This document shows, one piece after another, positions 20,053-27,703 of a stretch of 64,000 nt of DNA. This DNA is from Sphingomonas aurea. Its GTDB lineage: Bacteria; Pseudomonadota; Alphaproteobacteria; Sphingomonadales; Sphingomonadaceae. How positions within the stretch are numbered: the stretch's first letter is position 1; each line of letters starts with the position of its first letter. Position numbers and translations under genes: made by a program. The notes below the pieces were generated by a model. The model was not told the DNA's origin and searched no databases. It saw nothing but the letters and a program-made list of their open reading frames with translations. Location: the NCBI RefSeq assembly GCF_030678875.1, contig NZ_JAUUDS010000001.1, positions 372,001-436,000 of the forward strand, given 5' to 3'.

Positions 20053-21680
20053 AGATCGCGACCGGCGACCAGACGATCCCGCCGCCGCCCCCGGCAGAGG
20101 GCGATCGGGCGATCGTGCCGCAACTGACGCTCCCCTATGGTTTCGCGCGCAAATACGGCGTCGCGGTGCGGCCGGGCGAGCCCGATGCGCCGCTGACCGT
20201 CGCGCTGCGCGAGGGTGCAGATCCGCGCGCGCTGATCGAGGCGCGCCGCGTCCTCGCCCGCCCGTTCGACATCGCGGTGATCGACGCATCCGCGTTCGAG
20301 CGCCTGCTGTCTGACGCCTATGCGATGGATGGCCAGGCCAATGCGCTCGCCGCGGTCGGCATGGGCAACGAGCTGGACATGCTGGCGGACGGCATTCCGA
20401 CCGCCGAGGACCTGCTCGACACCGCCGACGATGCGCCGGCCATCCGCCTCATCAACGGCATCATCGCCGACGCCGCGCGCAACGGCGTGTCGGACATTCA
20501 TATCGAGCCCTATGAAACCGGCCTTGTCGTGCGGATGCGCATCGACGGCGTGCTGCGCGAGACGCTCAGGATGCCGCCACACGTCGCGCCGGTGGTGGTC
20601 AGCCGCGTCAAGGTGATGGCGCGGCTCGACATCGCCGAGCGGCGCGTGCCGCAGGATGGGCGCATGGGGCTGACGCTGGGCGGCAAGCTGCTCGACGTGC
20701 GCGTCTCGACGCTGCCGAGCCGCGCGGGCGAGCGGGTGGTGCTGCGTATCCTCGACAAGGAGAATGCCGGCATCGACCTGGAGGCGCTGGGGCTGACGCC
20801 GTCGATGTACGCGCTGCTGAAGGGTGCGCTCGCCGAACCCAACGGCATCATCCTGGTCACCGGCCCGACCGGTTCGGGCAAGACGACCAGCCTCTATGCG
20901 GCGCTGCGCCTGCTAAACGACGGCAGTCGCAACATCCTGACGGTCGAAGACCCGGTCGAATACGCGGTCGAGGGTGTCGGCCAGACGCAGGTCAATGCCA
21001 AGGTCGGGCTGACCTTTGCCGCGGGCTTGCGAGCGATCCTGCGCCAGGACCCGGACGTGGTGATGATCGGCGAAATCCGCGACCGCGAGACGGCCGAGAT
21101 CGCGGTGCAGGCGTCGCTGACCGGGCATCTGGTGCTCTCCACCGTCCATACCAACGACGCGGTCGGCGCGATCACCCGGATGCGTGACATGAAAGTCGAG
21201 CCGTTCCTGCTCGCCTCGACGTTGCGCGCGGTGATCGCGCAGCGGCTGGTGCGACGGCTCTGCCCCAATTGCCGCCGTCCGGTGCCCGCCCGTTCGACCG
21301 TCGCGGGGCTTAAGGTGCGTGCCGGCGACACGCTGGCGACGCTGCTCGGCATTCCCGACGACGCGACGATCTACGAGGCGGCGGGCTGCGACCAGTGCAG
21401 CCATACCGGCTTCAAGGGGCGGATCGGGGTGTTCGAGGCGGTGCGGGTGGACGACACGATCCGCCGCCTCATCAACGAGGGCGGCGACGAGGCGGCAATT
21501 TCCGCGCATGCCTTTGCCCGCACCCCCAACCTCGCCGCGGCAGCGCGCGATCTGGTGATCGCTGGCCAGACGACGCCCGAAGAGGCGATCCGCGTGTCGC
21601 GTCGCGACGCGACCGAAACCGAGGAAGCCGAGCCGGTGCCGGTCGACGTGGAGCGGCGCGCGTTGCCGATCGATGGCTGA
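20049..21680 (+). CDS. gspE: Type II secretion ATPase GspE
   Basis: A 543-residue cytoplasmic assembly ATPase. An N1E-type domain is followed by the N2E/RecA-like core with Walker A GPTGSGKT at residues 272-279, Asp boxes (TVEDPVEYAVEGVGQTQVN), Walker B (DPDVVMIGEIRDRETAE) and the His box (GHLVLSTVHTNDA). A tetracysteine zinc module is present (LCPNC...GCDQC). All catalytic motifs are intact. It overlaps both gspD (ATGA) and gspF. Confidence 0.96.
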   Translation: MKIATGDQTIPPPPPAEGDRAIVPQLTLPYGFARKYGVAVRPGEPDAPLTVALREGADPRALIEARRVLARPFDIAVIDASAFERLLSDAYAMDGQANALAAVGMGNELDMLADGIPTAEDLLDTADDAPAIRLINGIIADAARNGVSDIHIEPYETGLVVRMRIDGVLRETLRMPPHVAPVVVSRVKVMARLDIAERRVPQDGRMGLTLGGKLLDVRVSTLPSRAGERVVLRILDKENAGIDLEALGLTPSMYALLKGALAEPNGIILVTGPTGSGKTTSLYAALRLLNDGSRNILTVEDPVEYAVEGVGQTQVNAKVGLTFAAGLRAILRQDPDVVMIGEIRDRETAEIAVQASLTGHLVLSTVHTNDAVGAITRMRDMKVEPFLLASTLRAVIAQRLVRRLCPNCRRPVPARSTVAGLKVRAGDTLATLLGIPDDATIYEAAGCDQCSHTGFKGRIGVFEAVRVDDTIRRLINEGGDEAAISAHAFARTPNLAAAARDLVIAGQTTPEEAIRVSRRDATETEEAEPVPVDVERRALPIDG

Positions 21681-22896
21681 TTTCGACTATCTGGCGATCG
21701 ACACCCGCGGCAACGAACGCCGCGGCCATGTCGCCGCCGCCGACATCGACGCCGCGCGCACGACGCTCGACCGCCAGCGGCTCTACGTCGTCCGGATCGA
21801 GCCGGGCGCGCCGCCGGTCGCGCGTGGGCGGCCGCTGTTCGGGCTGCAGCTCGGCCGGCCGCGCATGTCGGGCAAGCAGCTGACCCTGTTCACCCGCCAG
21901 CTGGCGACGCTCAACCGCGTCTCGCCGCTGGAGGAATCGCTGCGCACGATCACCCGCCAGACCGAGCAGGAGCGGGTGCAGGCGATCGTCCGCACCGTCC
22001 ATGCCGGGGTTGTCGAGGGACGGCGGCTGGCCGATGCGATGGCGCGCGAGCCGAAGAGCTTCCCGCCGCTCTACCGCGCGATGGTCGCGGCGGGCGAGAG
22101 TTCGGGGACGCTGCCGACCATCCTCGACCGGCTGGCGGCCCTGCTGGAACGGCAGGCGGAGATCCGCGGCAAGCTCATCACCGCGCTCGCCTATCCCGCG
22201 ATCCTCGCGGTGGTGGCGCTGGGCGTGGTGACCGCGCTGATGATGTTCGTGGTGCCGCAGGTGGTCGAGCAGTTCGACACGGTCGGGCAGCAGCTGCCGC
22301 TCCTCACCCGCATGGTCATTGCGCTGTCCGATTTCCTGGTCGGCTGGTGGTGGGTGATGCTGATCGCGGCCGTGCTGCTCGGCCTCGCGACGTGGCGGCT
22401 GCTGAAGGATCCGGGCATCCGGCTGTCGTTCGACACCGGCCTGCTCCGCATGCCGCTGATCGGGCGGCTGCTGCGCGACCTGCACGCGGCGCGGATGGCG
22501 CGGACGCTCGGCACGATGGTCGCCAGTCGGCTGCCGCTGCTGGAGGGGCTGACTCTGACCGCCGGTACGATCCACAACCGTCGCCTGCGCGTCGCGTCCG
22601 ACGAGATCGTCGATGCGATCCGCGGCGGTGGCAGCCTGTCGGCGGCGATGCGGCGGGCGGGCGTCTTCCCGCCGCTCCTGACCTATCTGGCCGCCAGCGG
22701 CGAGGCGGCGGGGCGGCTCGACGAGATGCTGGAGCGCGCCGCCGACTATCTGGAGCGCGAGTTCGACCGCTTCACCGCGACCGCCCTGTCGCTGCTGGAG
22801 CCGGCGATCATCGTCGTGATGGGAGGCATCGTCGCCACCATCGTGCTATCGATCCTGCTGCCCATCCTCCAGCTCAACACGCTGGCGGGCGGGTGA
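21673..22896 (+). CDS. gspF: Type II secretion inner-membrane platform protein GspF
   Basis: A 407-residue polytopic protein with two homologous cytoplasmic helical domains (FTRQLATLNRVSPLEESLRT and RTLGTMVASRLPLLEGLTLT) and three membrane segments (about 170-190, 220-240 and 375-400). It organises the assembly platform with GspE, L and M. The ATG overlaps gspE by 8 bp, implying translational coupling. Confidence 0.95.
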   Translation: MADFDYLAIDTRGNERRGHVAAADIDAARTTLDRQRLYVVRIEPGAPPVARGRPLFGLQLGRPRMSGKQLTLFTRQLATLNRVSPLEESLRTITRQTEQERVQAIVRTVHAGVVEGRRLADAMAREPKSFPPLYRAMVAAGESSGTLPTILDRLAALLERQAEIRGKLITALAYPAILAVVALGVVTALMMFVVPQVVEQFDTVGQQLPLLTRMVIALSDFLVGWWWVMLIAAVLLGLATWRLLKDPGIRLSFDTGLLRMPLIGRLLRDLHAARMARTLGTMVASRLPLLEGLTLTAGTIHNRRLRVASDEIVDAIRGGGSLSAAMRRAGVFPPLLTYLAASGEAAGRLDEMLERAADYLEREFDRFTATALSLLEPAIIVVMGGIVATIVLSILLPILQLNTLAGG

Positions 22897-22903
22897 CACG
22901 CGA

Positions 22904-23359
22904 ATGAGAGGTTTCATGCGTACCGATTTGGAAAAGCGTCGTAAACGGGAGGCCGGCTTTACGCTGGTGGAGCTGATGGTCGTGATCGTCATCATCGGCC
23001 TGCTGGCGACGATCGTCGCGCTGAACGTCCTGCCCTCCGGCGATACCGCGCGCATCCAGAAGGCGAAGGCCGATATCGCGCAGATCGAGGGCGGGTTGGA
23101 ACTCTTCAAGCTCCAGAACATCAACTACCCAACCACCGCCCAAGGCCTTCAAGCACTGGTAACCCGCCCCGATGGCCTTGCCGATCCCAGCCGTTACCAG
23201 ACCGGCGGCTATCTGAAGCGTCTGCCCAAGGACCCTTGGGGCAACGCCTATCTCTACGCCTCGCCCGGCCAGCACGGCGAGGCCGATGTCTGGACCTACG
23301 GGGCCGATGGCAAGGAAGGCGGCGAGGGGATCAACGCCGATATCGGCAGCTGGCAGTAA
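22904..23359 (+). CDS. gspG: Major pseudopilin GspG
   Basis: A 151-residue type II secretion major pseudopilin. The prepilin leader KRRKREAG is cleaved before FTLVELMVVIVIIGLL, with Glu at +5. The C-terminal part ends DVWTYGADGKEGGEGINADI, the calcium-binding region of GspG. The start could be ATG 22904 or the ATG at 22916 (MRTDLEKRRKR). It is followed by an intra-operon REP-like element before gspH. Unlike GspH and GspJ, it has an ordinary single leader. Confidence 0.94.
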   Translation: MRGFMRTDLEKRRKREAGFTLVELMVVIVIIGLLATIVALNVLPSGDTARIQKAKADIAQIEGGLELFKLQNINYPTTAQGLQALVTRPDGLADPSRYQTGGYLKRLPKDPWGNAYLYASPGQHGEADVWTYGADGKEGGEGINADIGSWQ

Positions 23360-23384
23360 GGTGACCGCGCCACTCTCCCTCCAT

Positions 23385-23479
23385 CGTCATCCCTGCGCAA
23401 GCGGGGATCCATACACGCCGTCGTCCGCGATCGTCCGGAACGTCAGCGCGTCTGGATCCCCGCCTGCGTGGGGATGACG
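23385..23479. repeat. REP-like palindromic element inside the gsp operon
   Basis: CGTCATCCCTGCGCAAGCGG-type sequence at 23385-23411 is repeated in inverse orientation at 23453-23479 (TGGATCCCCGCC...GGGGATGACG). Each arm can itself fold. The core CGTCATCCC...GGGATGACG recurs at 29723-29750. It occupies most of the 131-bp gspG-gspH gap, the only sizeable gap in the operon, and may modulate expression of the minor pseudopilins. Confidence 0.7.
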
Positions 23480-23490
23480 GGAGGGGGACG

Positions 23491-24006
23491 ATGCCCGCCG
23501 AACGCGGCTCCATGCCCGAGAGCCGTTCCGCCGAACGCGGCTTCACCCCCGTGAGGCGTTCCGCCGAACACGGCTTCACTTTGGTCGAGCTGATGGTCGT
23601 CATTACCGTGATCGGCCTTGCCGCCGCGATCGCGGCGTTCAACATGCCCGACTCGCGCGGGCGGGTGTTCGACGAGGGGCTGCGCTTCGCCGCCCGCGTC
23701 CGCGCCGCGCGTGACATCGCAGTCGTAGAAGCGCGACCGGTGAGCCTGTGGGTGACGACCGGCGGCTATGGCTTCGAGCGCCGCATCGCCGGGCGCTGGA
23801 GCCCGGTCGCCGACAAGCCGCTGCGGGTCGAGCGCTGGAACGAGGGCACGCGCGCCACCATCCCCGATCCCAGCGGCCGGGTGCGCCTGACCTTCGATCC
23901 CACCGGGATCGCCGATCGGGGCCTCGACCTGCAATTGTCGCGCAGCGGCGTCGACGCGCTGGTCCGCGTGGGCGCCGACGGAGAGGTCCGCACCGATGCG
24001 CAATAG
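23491..24006 (+). CDS. gspH: Minor pseudopilin GspH with triplicated leader block
   Basis: A 171-residue minor pseudopilin. The true processing site is HG|FTLVELMVVITVIG. Upstream the leader is built of 33-bp/11-residue units: 23491-23523 (degenerate), 23524-23556 (RSAERGFTPVR) and 23557-23589 (RSAEHGFTLVE). Only the last copy has Glu at +5 and a following hydrophobic helix. The remainder (RFAARVRAARDIAVVEARPV and PDPSGRVRLTFDPTGIADRG) is typical of GspH. The start ATG follows GGAGGGGGAC. gspI overlaps its end by 11 bp. Confidence 0.9.
   Translation: MPAERGSMPESRSAERGFTPVRRSAEHGFTLVELMVVITVIGLAAAIAAFNMPDSRGRVFDEGLRFAARVRAARDIAVVEARPVSLWVTTGGYGFERRIAGRWSPVADKPLRVERWNEGTRATIPDPSGRVRLTFDPTGIADRGLDLQLSRSGVDALVRVGADGEVRTDAQ
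23524..23589 (+). repeat. Two clear 33-bp tandem repeats in gspH leader (third, degenerate, at 23491)
   Basis: Copies at 23524-23556 and 23557-23589 share the core CGTTCCGCCGAAC followed by GCGGCTTCAC or ACGGCTTCAC. The preceding 33 bp (23491-23523) has the diverged core GCCGAACGCGGCT in the same register. The unit is a multiple of three, so the frame is kept. The same unit occurs in gspJ. Confidence 0.85.
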
Positions 24007-24442
24007 GGCCGATGCGGGCTTCACCCTGATCGAGATCATGGTCGCGCTCGCCGTATTCAGTCTCGCCGTGCTCGCCCTGGTCCGGCTGGAAAGCGCGACC
24101 GCGCGTGGCGCCGGGCTGATCGACGAGACGACGGTGGCGCAACTCGTCGCCCGCAACGTCGCGGTCGAGGCGCTGACCGAGGCCCAGCCGCCCGCGCCCG
24201 GGCTGACGACGGGATCGGAGGCGAATGGCGGGCGCAGCTGGAACTGGACGCGGCAGGTGTCGTCGGCCGGCGACGCGCGGGTGATGCGGGTGGATGTGGC
24301 GGTGTCCAACCTCGCCGGGCAGCAGGTCGGCCGCATCACCATGATCCGCCCACCGTCCGCGGCGGCGGGTCAGACGACGCCGGTACCGGGGGCGACGCCG
24401 ACGCCGACGCCTACCGCGACCCCTCCCGCGGGCGGCCGCTGA
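23996..24442 (+). CDS. gspI: Minor pseudopilin GspI
   Basis: A 148-residue protein with a short normal leader (MRNRADAG) cleaved before FTLIEIMVALAVFSLAVLAL, followed by a soluble domain with QLVARNVAVEAL and a Pro/Thr-rich C-terminal tail (TPTPTPTATPP). It is part of the GspI-J-K pseudopilus tip. It overlaps gspH by 11 bp, and its TGA overlaps the gspJ ATG by one base. Confidence 0.92.
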   Translation: MRNRADAGFTLIEIMVALAVFSLAVLALVRLESATARGAGLIDETTVAQLVARNVAVEALTEAQPPAPGLTTGSEANGGRSWNWTRQVSSAGDARVMRVDVAVSNLAGQQVGRITMIRPPSAAAGQTTPVPGATPTPTPTATPPAGGR

Positions 24443-25143
24443 TGGCTTGCGTCCGCCCGGTAGACCGATCCGCCGAACACGGCTTCACGCCCGTGAGGCG
24501 TTCCGCCGAACACGGCTTCACGCCCTTGAGGCGATCCGCCGAACACGGCTTCACGCTGGTCGAAGTGATGGTCGCGCTGATGATTTTCGGCATGATCGCC
24601 GCCGCCGGCGTCGCGATCCTGTCGTTCAGCATCCGCGCGCAGGCCGCCTCGGGCGCGCGGCTGGACGAGGGCGCGGCGCTCGCGCGGACGCTGTCGGTCC
24701 TGTCCGCCGACCTGGCGCAGGCGGTGGCTCGGCCGACCCGCGACGAGGGCGGCATCCTTCGCCCCGCTTTCATCGGCGAGCCGACCAGCCTGCTGCTGGT
24801 TCGCGGCGGCTGGACCAACATCGATGCCGCGCCGCGCGCCGGCGAGCAGAAGGTGGCATGGACCGTCGACGGCGAAAATCTGGTGCGGACCGGCTTTCCC
24901 CGGCTCGACGGCGCGGCGCCGCTGCCGCCGACGCCGATGCTGCCGGGGGTGCGGGCGCTGGTGATGCGCTATCGCTATGGCGGCGCGTGGAGCGACCGCT
25001 GGGACGGCGCCTCGGGCGTCGCACTGCCCCAGGCGATCGAGGTGCGGCTGGTCCGCAGCAATGGCGCGCAGTACCGCGCGATGTTCCTGGTCGGCACCGG
25101 CTATGCCGCGAACGCCCCTGCGCAGACCGGCAATGCGACCTGA
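24442..25143 (+). CDS. gspJ: Minor pseudopilin GspJ with triplicated leader block
   Basis: A 233-residue minor pseudopilin. Its leader contains three near-identical 11-residue units (RSAEHGFTPVR, RSAEHGFTPLR, RSAEHGFTLVE) encoded by 33-bp repeats, and the last runs into the membrane helix VMVALMIFGMIAAAGVAILS. The periplasmic domain contains RTLSVLSADLAQAVARPTRD and AWTVDGENLVRTGFPRLDG, typical of GspJ. It is translationally linked to gspI (TGATG) and gspK. Confidence 0.91.
   Translation: MACVRPVDRSAEHGFTPVRRSAEHGFTPLRRSAEHGFTLVEVMVALMIFGMIAAAGVAILSFSIRAQAASGARLDEGAALARTLSVLSADLAQAVARPTRDEGGILRPAFIGEPTSLLLVRGGWTNIDAAPRAGEQKVAWTVDGENLVRTGFPRLDGAAPLPPTPMLPGVRALVMRYRYGGAWSDRWDGASGVALPQAIEVRLVRSNGAQYRAMFLVGTGYAANAPAQTGNAT
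24466..24564 (+). repeat. Three 33-bp tandem repeats in gspJ leader
   Basis: Units lie at 24466-24498, 24499-24531 and 24532-24564. The first 22 bases or so of each are identical except for one position (CGATCC or CGTTCC). The first two end CCCGTGAGG/CCCTTGAGG and the third ends CTGGTCGAA, which encodes the real +3 to +5 residues. They match the gspH repeats almost exactly. Confidence 0.92.
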
Positions 25144-26122
25144 TCCCCGCCCGCCGGAACGTGCCGGGGAGCGGGGTGCGGCGCTGCTGACCGTGCTGAT
25201 GCTGGTCGCGGTCATCGCAGTGATGGCGGGCGCCGGGCTGGAGAAGCTGCGCCTGTCGACACGACTGGCCGGCAACGCCGCCGCGGTCGAGCAGGCTCGT
25301 GCCTATGCCGTGGCGGCAGAGGCGCTGGCGATGGTCCGGGTCGGCGACCTGCTGTCGCAGAGCAACCAACGGGTCACCCTGCTCGGCGACTGGAGCGGGC
25401 GACCGTTCGGCCTGCCGCTGCCCGGCGGCGGCGTCGCGACGGCACGGGTCAGCGATGGCGGCAACTGCTTCAACCTCAACAGCCTGGCGCTACAGGTGAC
25501 GCCAGGCGTCTATGCGACCAATTTCGGCGCGCGGGTGCAGTTCACCCGGCTGCTGCGGCTGATCGGCATCCCCGCGCAGGTTGCCGAGCAGGTCGCGGGC
25601 AGCACCGCCGACTGGATCGACACCGACGACGAGCAGCAGGTCAGCGGTGCCGAGGACGCACGCTATACCGGCCAGCAGCTGCCATACCGCACCGGCGGCA
25701 CGCTGATGGCCGATCGCAGCGAGCTGCGCGCGGTGGCGGGGATGACGCCCGAACTCTACACGCAGATCCGCCCCTGGGTCTGCACACTGCCGACCGTCTC
25801 GCCGGCGCGGATCAACGTCAACACGCTGCTGCCCGAGCGGGCGCCGCTCCTCGCCATGCTGGCGCCCGACACCGTGTCGGTCGAGGCGGCGCGCCAGCAG
25901 CTGCTGCGTCGGCCGCTCCAAGGCTGGAGCGATCCAGCCGCGGTGTGGACCGGCATGACCGCGCCGATCGAGGCGGGGCAGCAGACGGCGGTCACCACCG
26001 GCTGGTTCGATCTGGCCATCGACGTGTCGCTGCCGGGCGCTCAGGTGGAAGAACATGCGCTGATCGACGCGACAAGGCTTCCCGTCGGGCTCGTGTCGCG
26101 GCAATGGGGGGAGGAGACATGA
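25133..26122 (+). CDS. gspK: Minor pseudopilin GspK
   Basis: A 329-residue tip pseudopilin, the largest of the minor set. The leader MRPDPRPPERAGERG precedes AALLTVLMLVAVIAVMAGAG. GspK typically lacks Glu at +5, as here. Hallmarks include GNAAAVEQARAYAVAAEALA, the DWIDTDDE motif and ARINVNTLLPERAPLLAML. The start at 25133 overlaps the end of gspJ by 11 bp. It forms the pseudopilus tip with GspI and GspJ. Confidence 0.92.
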   Translation: MRPDPRPPERAGERGAALLTVLMLVAVIAVMAGAGLEKLRLSTRLAGNAAAVEQARAYAVAAEALAMVRVGDLLSQSNQRVTLLGDWSGRPFGLPLPGGGVATARVSDGGNCFNLNSLALQVTPGVYATNFGARVQFTRLLRLIGIPAQVAEQVAGSTADWIDTDDEQQVSGAEDARYTGQQLPYRTGGTLMADRSELRAVAGMTPELYTQIRPWVCTLPTVSPARINVNTLLPERAPLLAMLAPDTVSVEAARQQLLRRPLQGWSDPAAVWTGMTAPIEAGQQTAVTTGWFDLAIDVSLPGAQVEEHALIDATRLPVGLVSRQWGEET

Positions 26123-27216
26123 CGACCCTGCTGTTCCTTCCGCCCGGCCTGCCGGACCCCGACGCACCCGTGGGGCTGCGCTGGATGCGCTTCGGCGACA
26201 CCGGCATGCTGGCGCGCGGCGAGGGGACACCGCCCGAGGGTGACCGCGTCGTCGCGGTCGCGCCCGCTGATGCGGTGACGCTGCACTGGGCGGATTTGCC
26301 CGGCCGCTCGGTCGCACAGGCAACTGCCGCCGCGCGCATCCTCGCCGCCGAGGCGAGCGCAGCGACGACAGGCGAACTCCATGTGGCGGTCGGCGAGGGC
26401 GGGGCCGGATCGCCCGATCGTCCGATCGCGGTGGTAGGGGCCGCGGCCATGCGCGAGTGGCTGGCGATGCTCGCTGCCGCGGGGGTCGATCCGATCGCGC
26501 TGGTGCCCGCGCCGATGCTGCTGCCGCAGCCCGACGAGGGGTATTACCGCGCCACTGTCGGCGGCGTCGGCGTCATCCGCGGCCGTACCAGCGGCTTTGC
26601 CGACGAGGCGCAACTGACCGAGCTGGTCACCGCCGGCGCACCCGTCAAGCCGCTGGTCCGCGACCCGCTGGAGCGCGCGCTCGCCGCCGCTGCCGCCGCG
26701 CCGGTGCTCGACCTGCGCCAGGGCGCGTTCGCGCGGCGCCGCAAGCTGGCGATCGACTGGCGACTGATCCGCCGGCTGGCCATGTATGGCGGCGCGATCC
26801 TGCTCGTCTCCTTCGCGATCTCGCTGGTGCGGCTGGCGAAGTACGACGTCGCCGCCGACACGGTGAACGCCCGCGCCGACGCGCTCGCCGCCACGGGCCT
26901 GCCGCGTGGCGAGACGCTGACCGATCCCGACCGCCAGCTCGACGAGCGCGGACGGCGGGTGATCGGGCCGGGGCTGGGCTTCACCACCACCACCGCGGCC
27001 GCCTTTGCGGCGATCCGCAGCGTGCCGGGGACGGAAGTGACCGCGATCGACTTCACCGACACCGGCGAGCTGCGCCTGACCGTCGCAACGGAACGCGAGG
27101 CGCTGGCCACCGACCTCAAGAACGCGCTGGAGGCCGCCGGCTTCCGCGTCCGCGCCAGCGTGTTCCAGTCGAACGGTGGCCGGGTGACCGGCGAGCTGAC
27201 GGTCAGCCGGCGATGA
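26119..27216 (+). CDS. gspL: Type II secretion protein GspL
   Basis: A 365-residue inner-membrane protein. Its N-terminal cytoplasmic actin-like domain (MTTLLFLPPGLPDPDAPVGL) recruits GspE. One membrane helix (MYGGAILLVSFAISLVRLA, about 225-245) is followed by a periplasmic ferredoxin-like domain. A strong GGGGAGGAG precedes the ATG, which overlaps the gspK stop. Sequence conservation is moderate, but position and layout make the call firm. Confidence 0.88.
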   Translation: MTTLLFLPPGLPDPDAPVGLRWMRFGDTGMLARGEGTPPEGDRVVAVAPADAVTLHWADLPGRSVAQATAAARILAAEASAATTGELHVAVGEGGAGSPDRPIAVVGAAAMREWLAMLAAAGVDPIALVPAPMLLPQPDEGYYRATVGGVGVIRGRTSGFADEAQLTELVTAGAPVKPLVRDPLERALAAAAAAPVLDLRQGAFARRRKLAIDWRLIRRLAMYGGAILLVSFAISLVRLAKYDVAADTVNARADALAATGLPRGETLTDPDRQLDERGRRVIGPGLGFTTTTAAAFAAIRSVPGTEVTAIDFTDTGELRLTVATEREALATDLKNALEAAGFRVRASVFQSNGGRVTGELTVSRR

Positions 27217-27226
27217 GGGGGCGGCG

Positions 27227-27703
27227 ATGAGGGGCCTGCGTACCTGGTTCGACGGGCGCTCGCTGCGCGAGAAGCGGCTGCTGCTGGTCATGGCCGCGCT
27301 GCTGGCCGTGACGATCGTCTGGGGTTTGATCCTCCGCCCGCTCGACGACGCGCTGTCGAGTGCGCGCGAGGCGCACACCACCGCCGTCATCCGCTATGGC
27401 GAGACGGCGGCGCGGGTCGAGGCACTGCGCGATGCGAAGGCGGCGCGGGTGCGGCCGCTCGCCGGCACGCTCGCCGACACGGTTCGTCTCCGGGCCGAGG
27501 AGGCGGGCTTTCCGATCGGCAGCCTCGATCCCGGCAACGACGGCAGCGTCAACCTGTCGATCCAGTCGGCACGCGGCGCGGCGCTGACCGCCTGGCTGGC
27601 CCGGCTGGAGCGGGGTGGCATCGTCGTCCAGTCGGCGACCCTGACCGACAATGGCGACCGCACCGTTGCCGCCCGCCTGGTGTTGAGGAGCCGCGCGACA
27701 TGA
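27227..27703 (+). CDS. gspM: Type II secretion protein GspM
   Basis: A 158-residue protein with a short cytoplasmic start (WFDGRSLREKRLLLVM), one membrane helix (AALLAVTIVWGLILRPL) and a periplasmic ferredoxin-like domain (LADTVRLRAEEAGFPIGSLD and LTAWLARLERGGIVVQSATL). The latter is diagnostic of GspM. It partners GspL in the platform and overlaps gspN by ATGA. Confidence 0.88.
   Translation: MRGLRTWFDGRSLREKRLLLVMAALLAVTIVWGLILRPLDDALSSAREAHTTAVIRYGETAARVEALRDAKAARVRPLAGTLADTVRLRAEEAGFPIGSLDPGNDGSVNLSIQSARGAALTAWLARLERGGIVVQSATLTDNGDRTVAARLVLRSRAT

Noticed and set aside
23491-24564. 33-bp repeats considered as a CRISPR-like or mobile repeat array
   Set aside because: Copies are directly tandem with no spacers, in frame, and encode a coherent leader in two pseudopilin genes. 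No cas genes are present.
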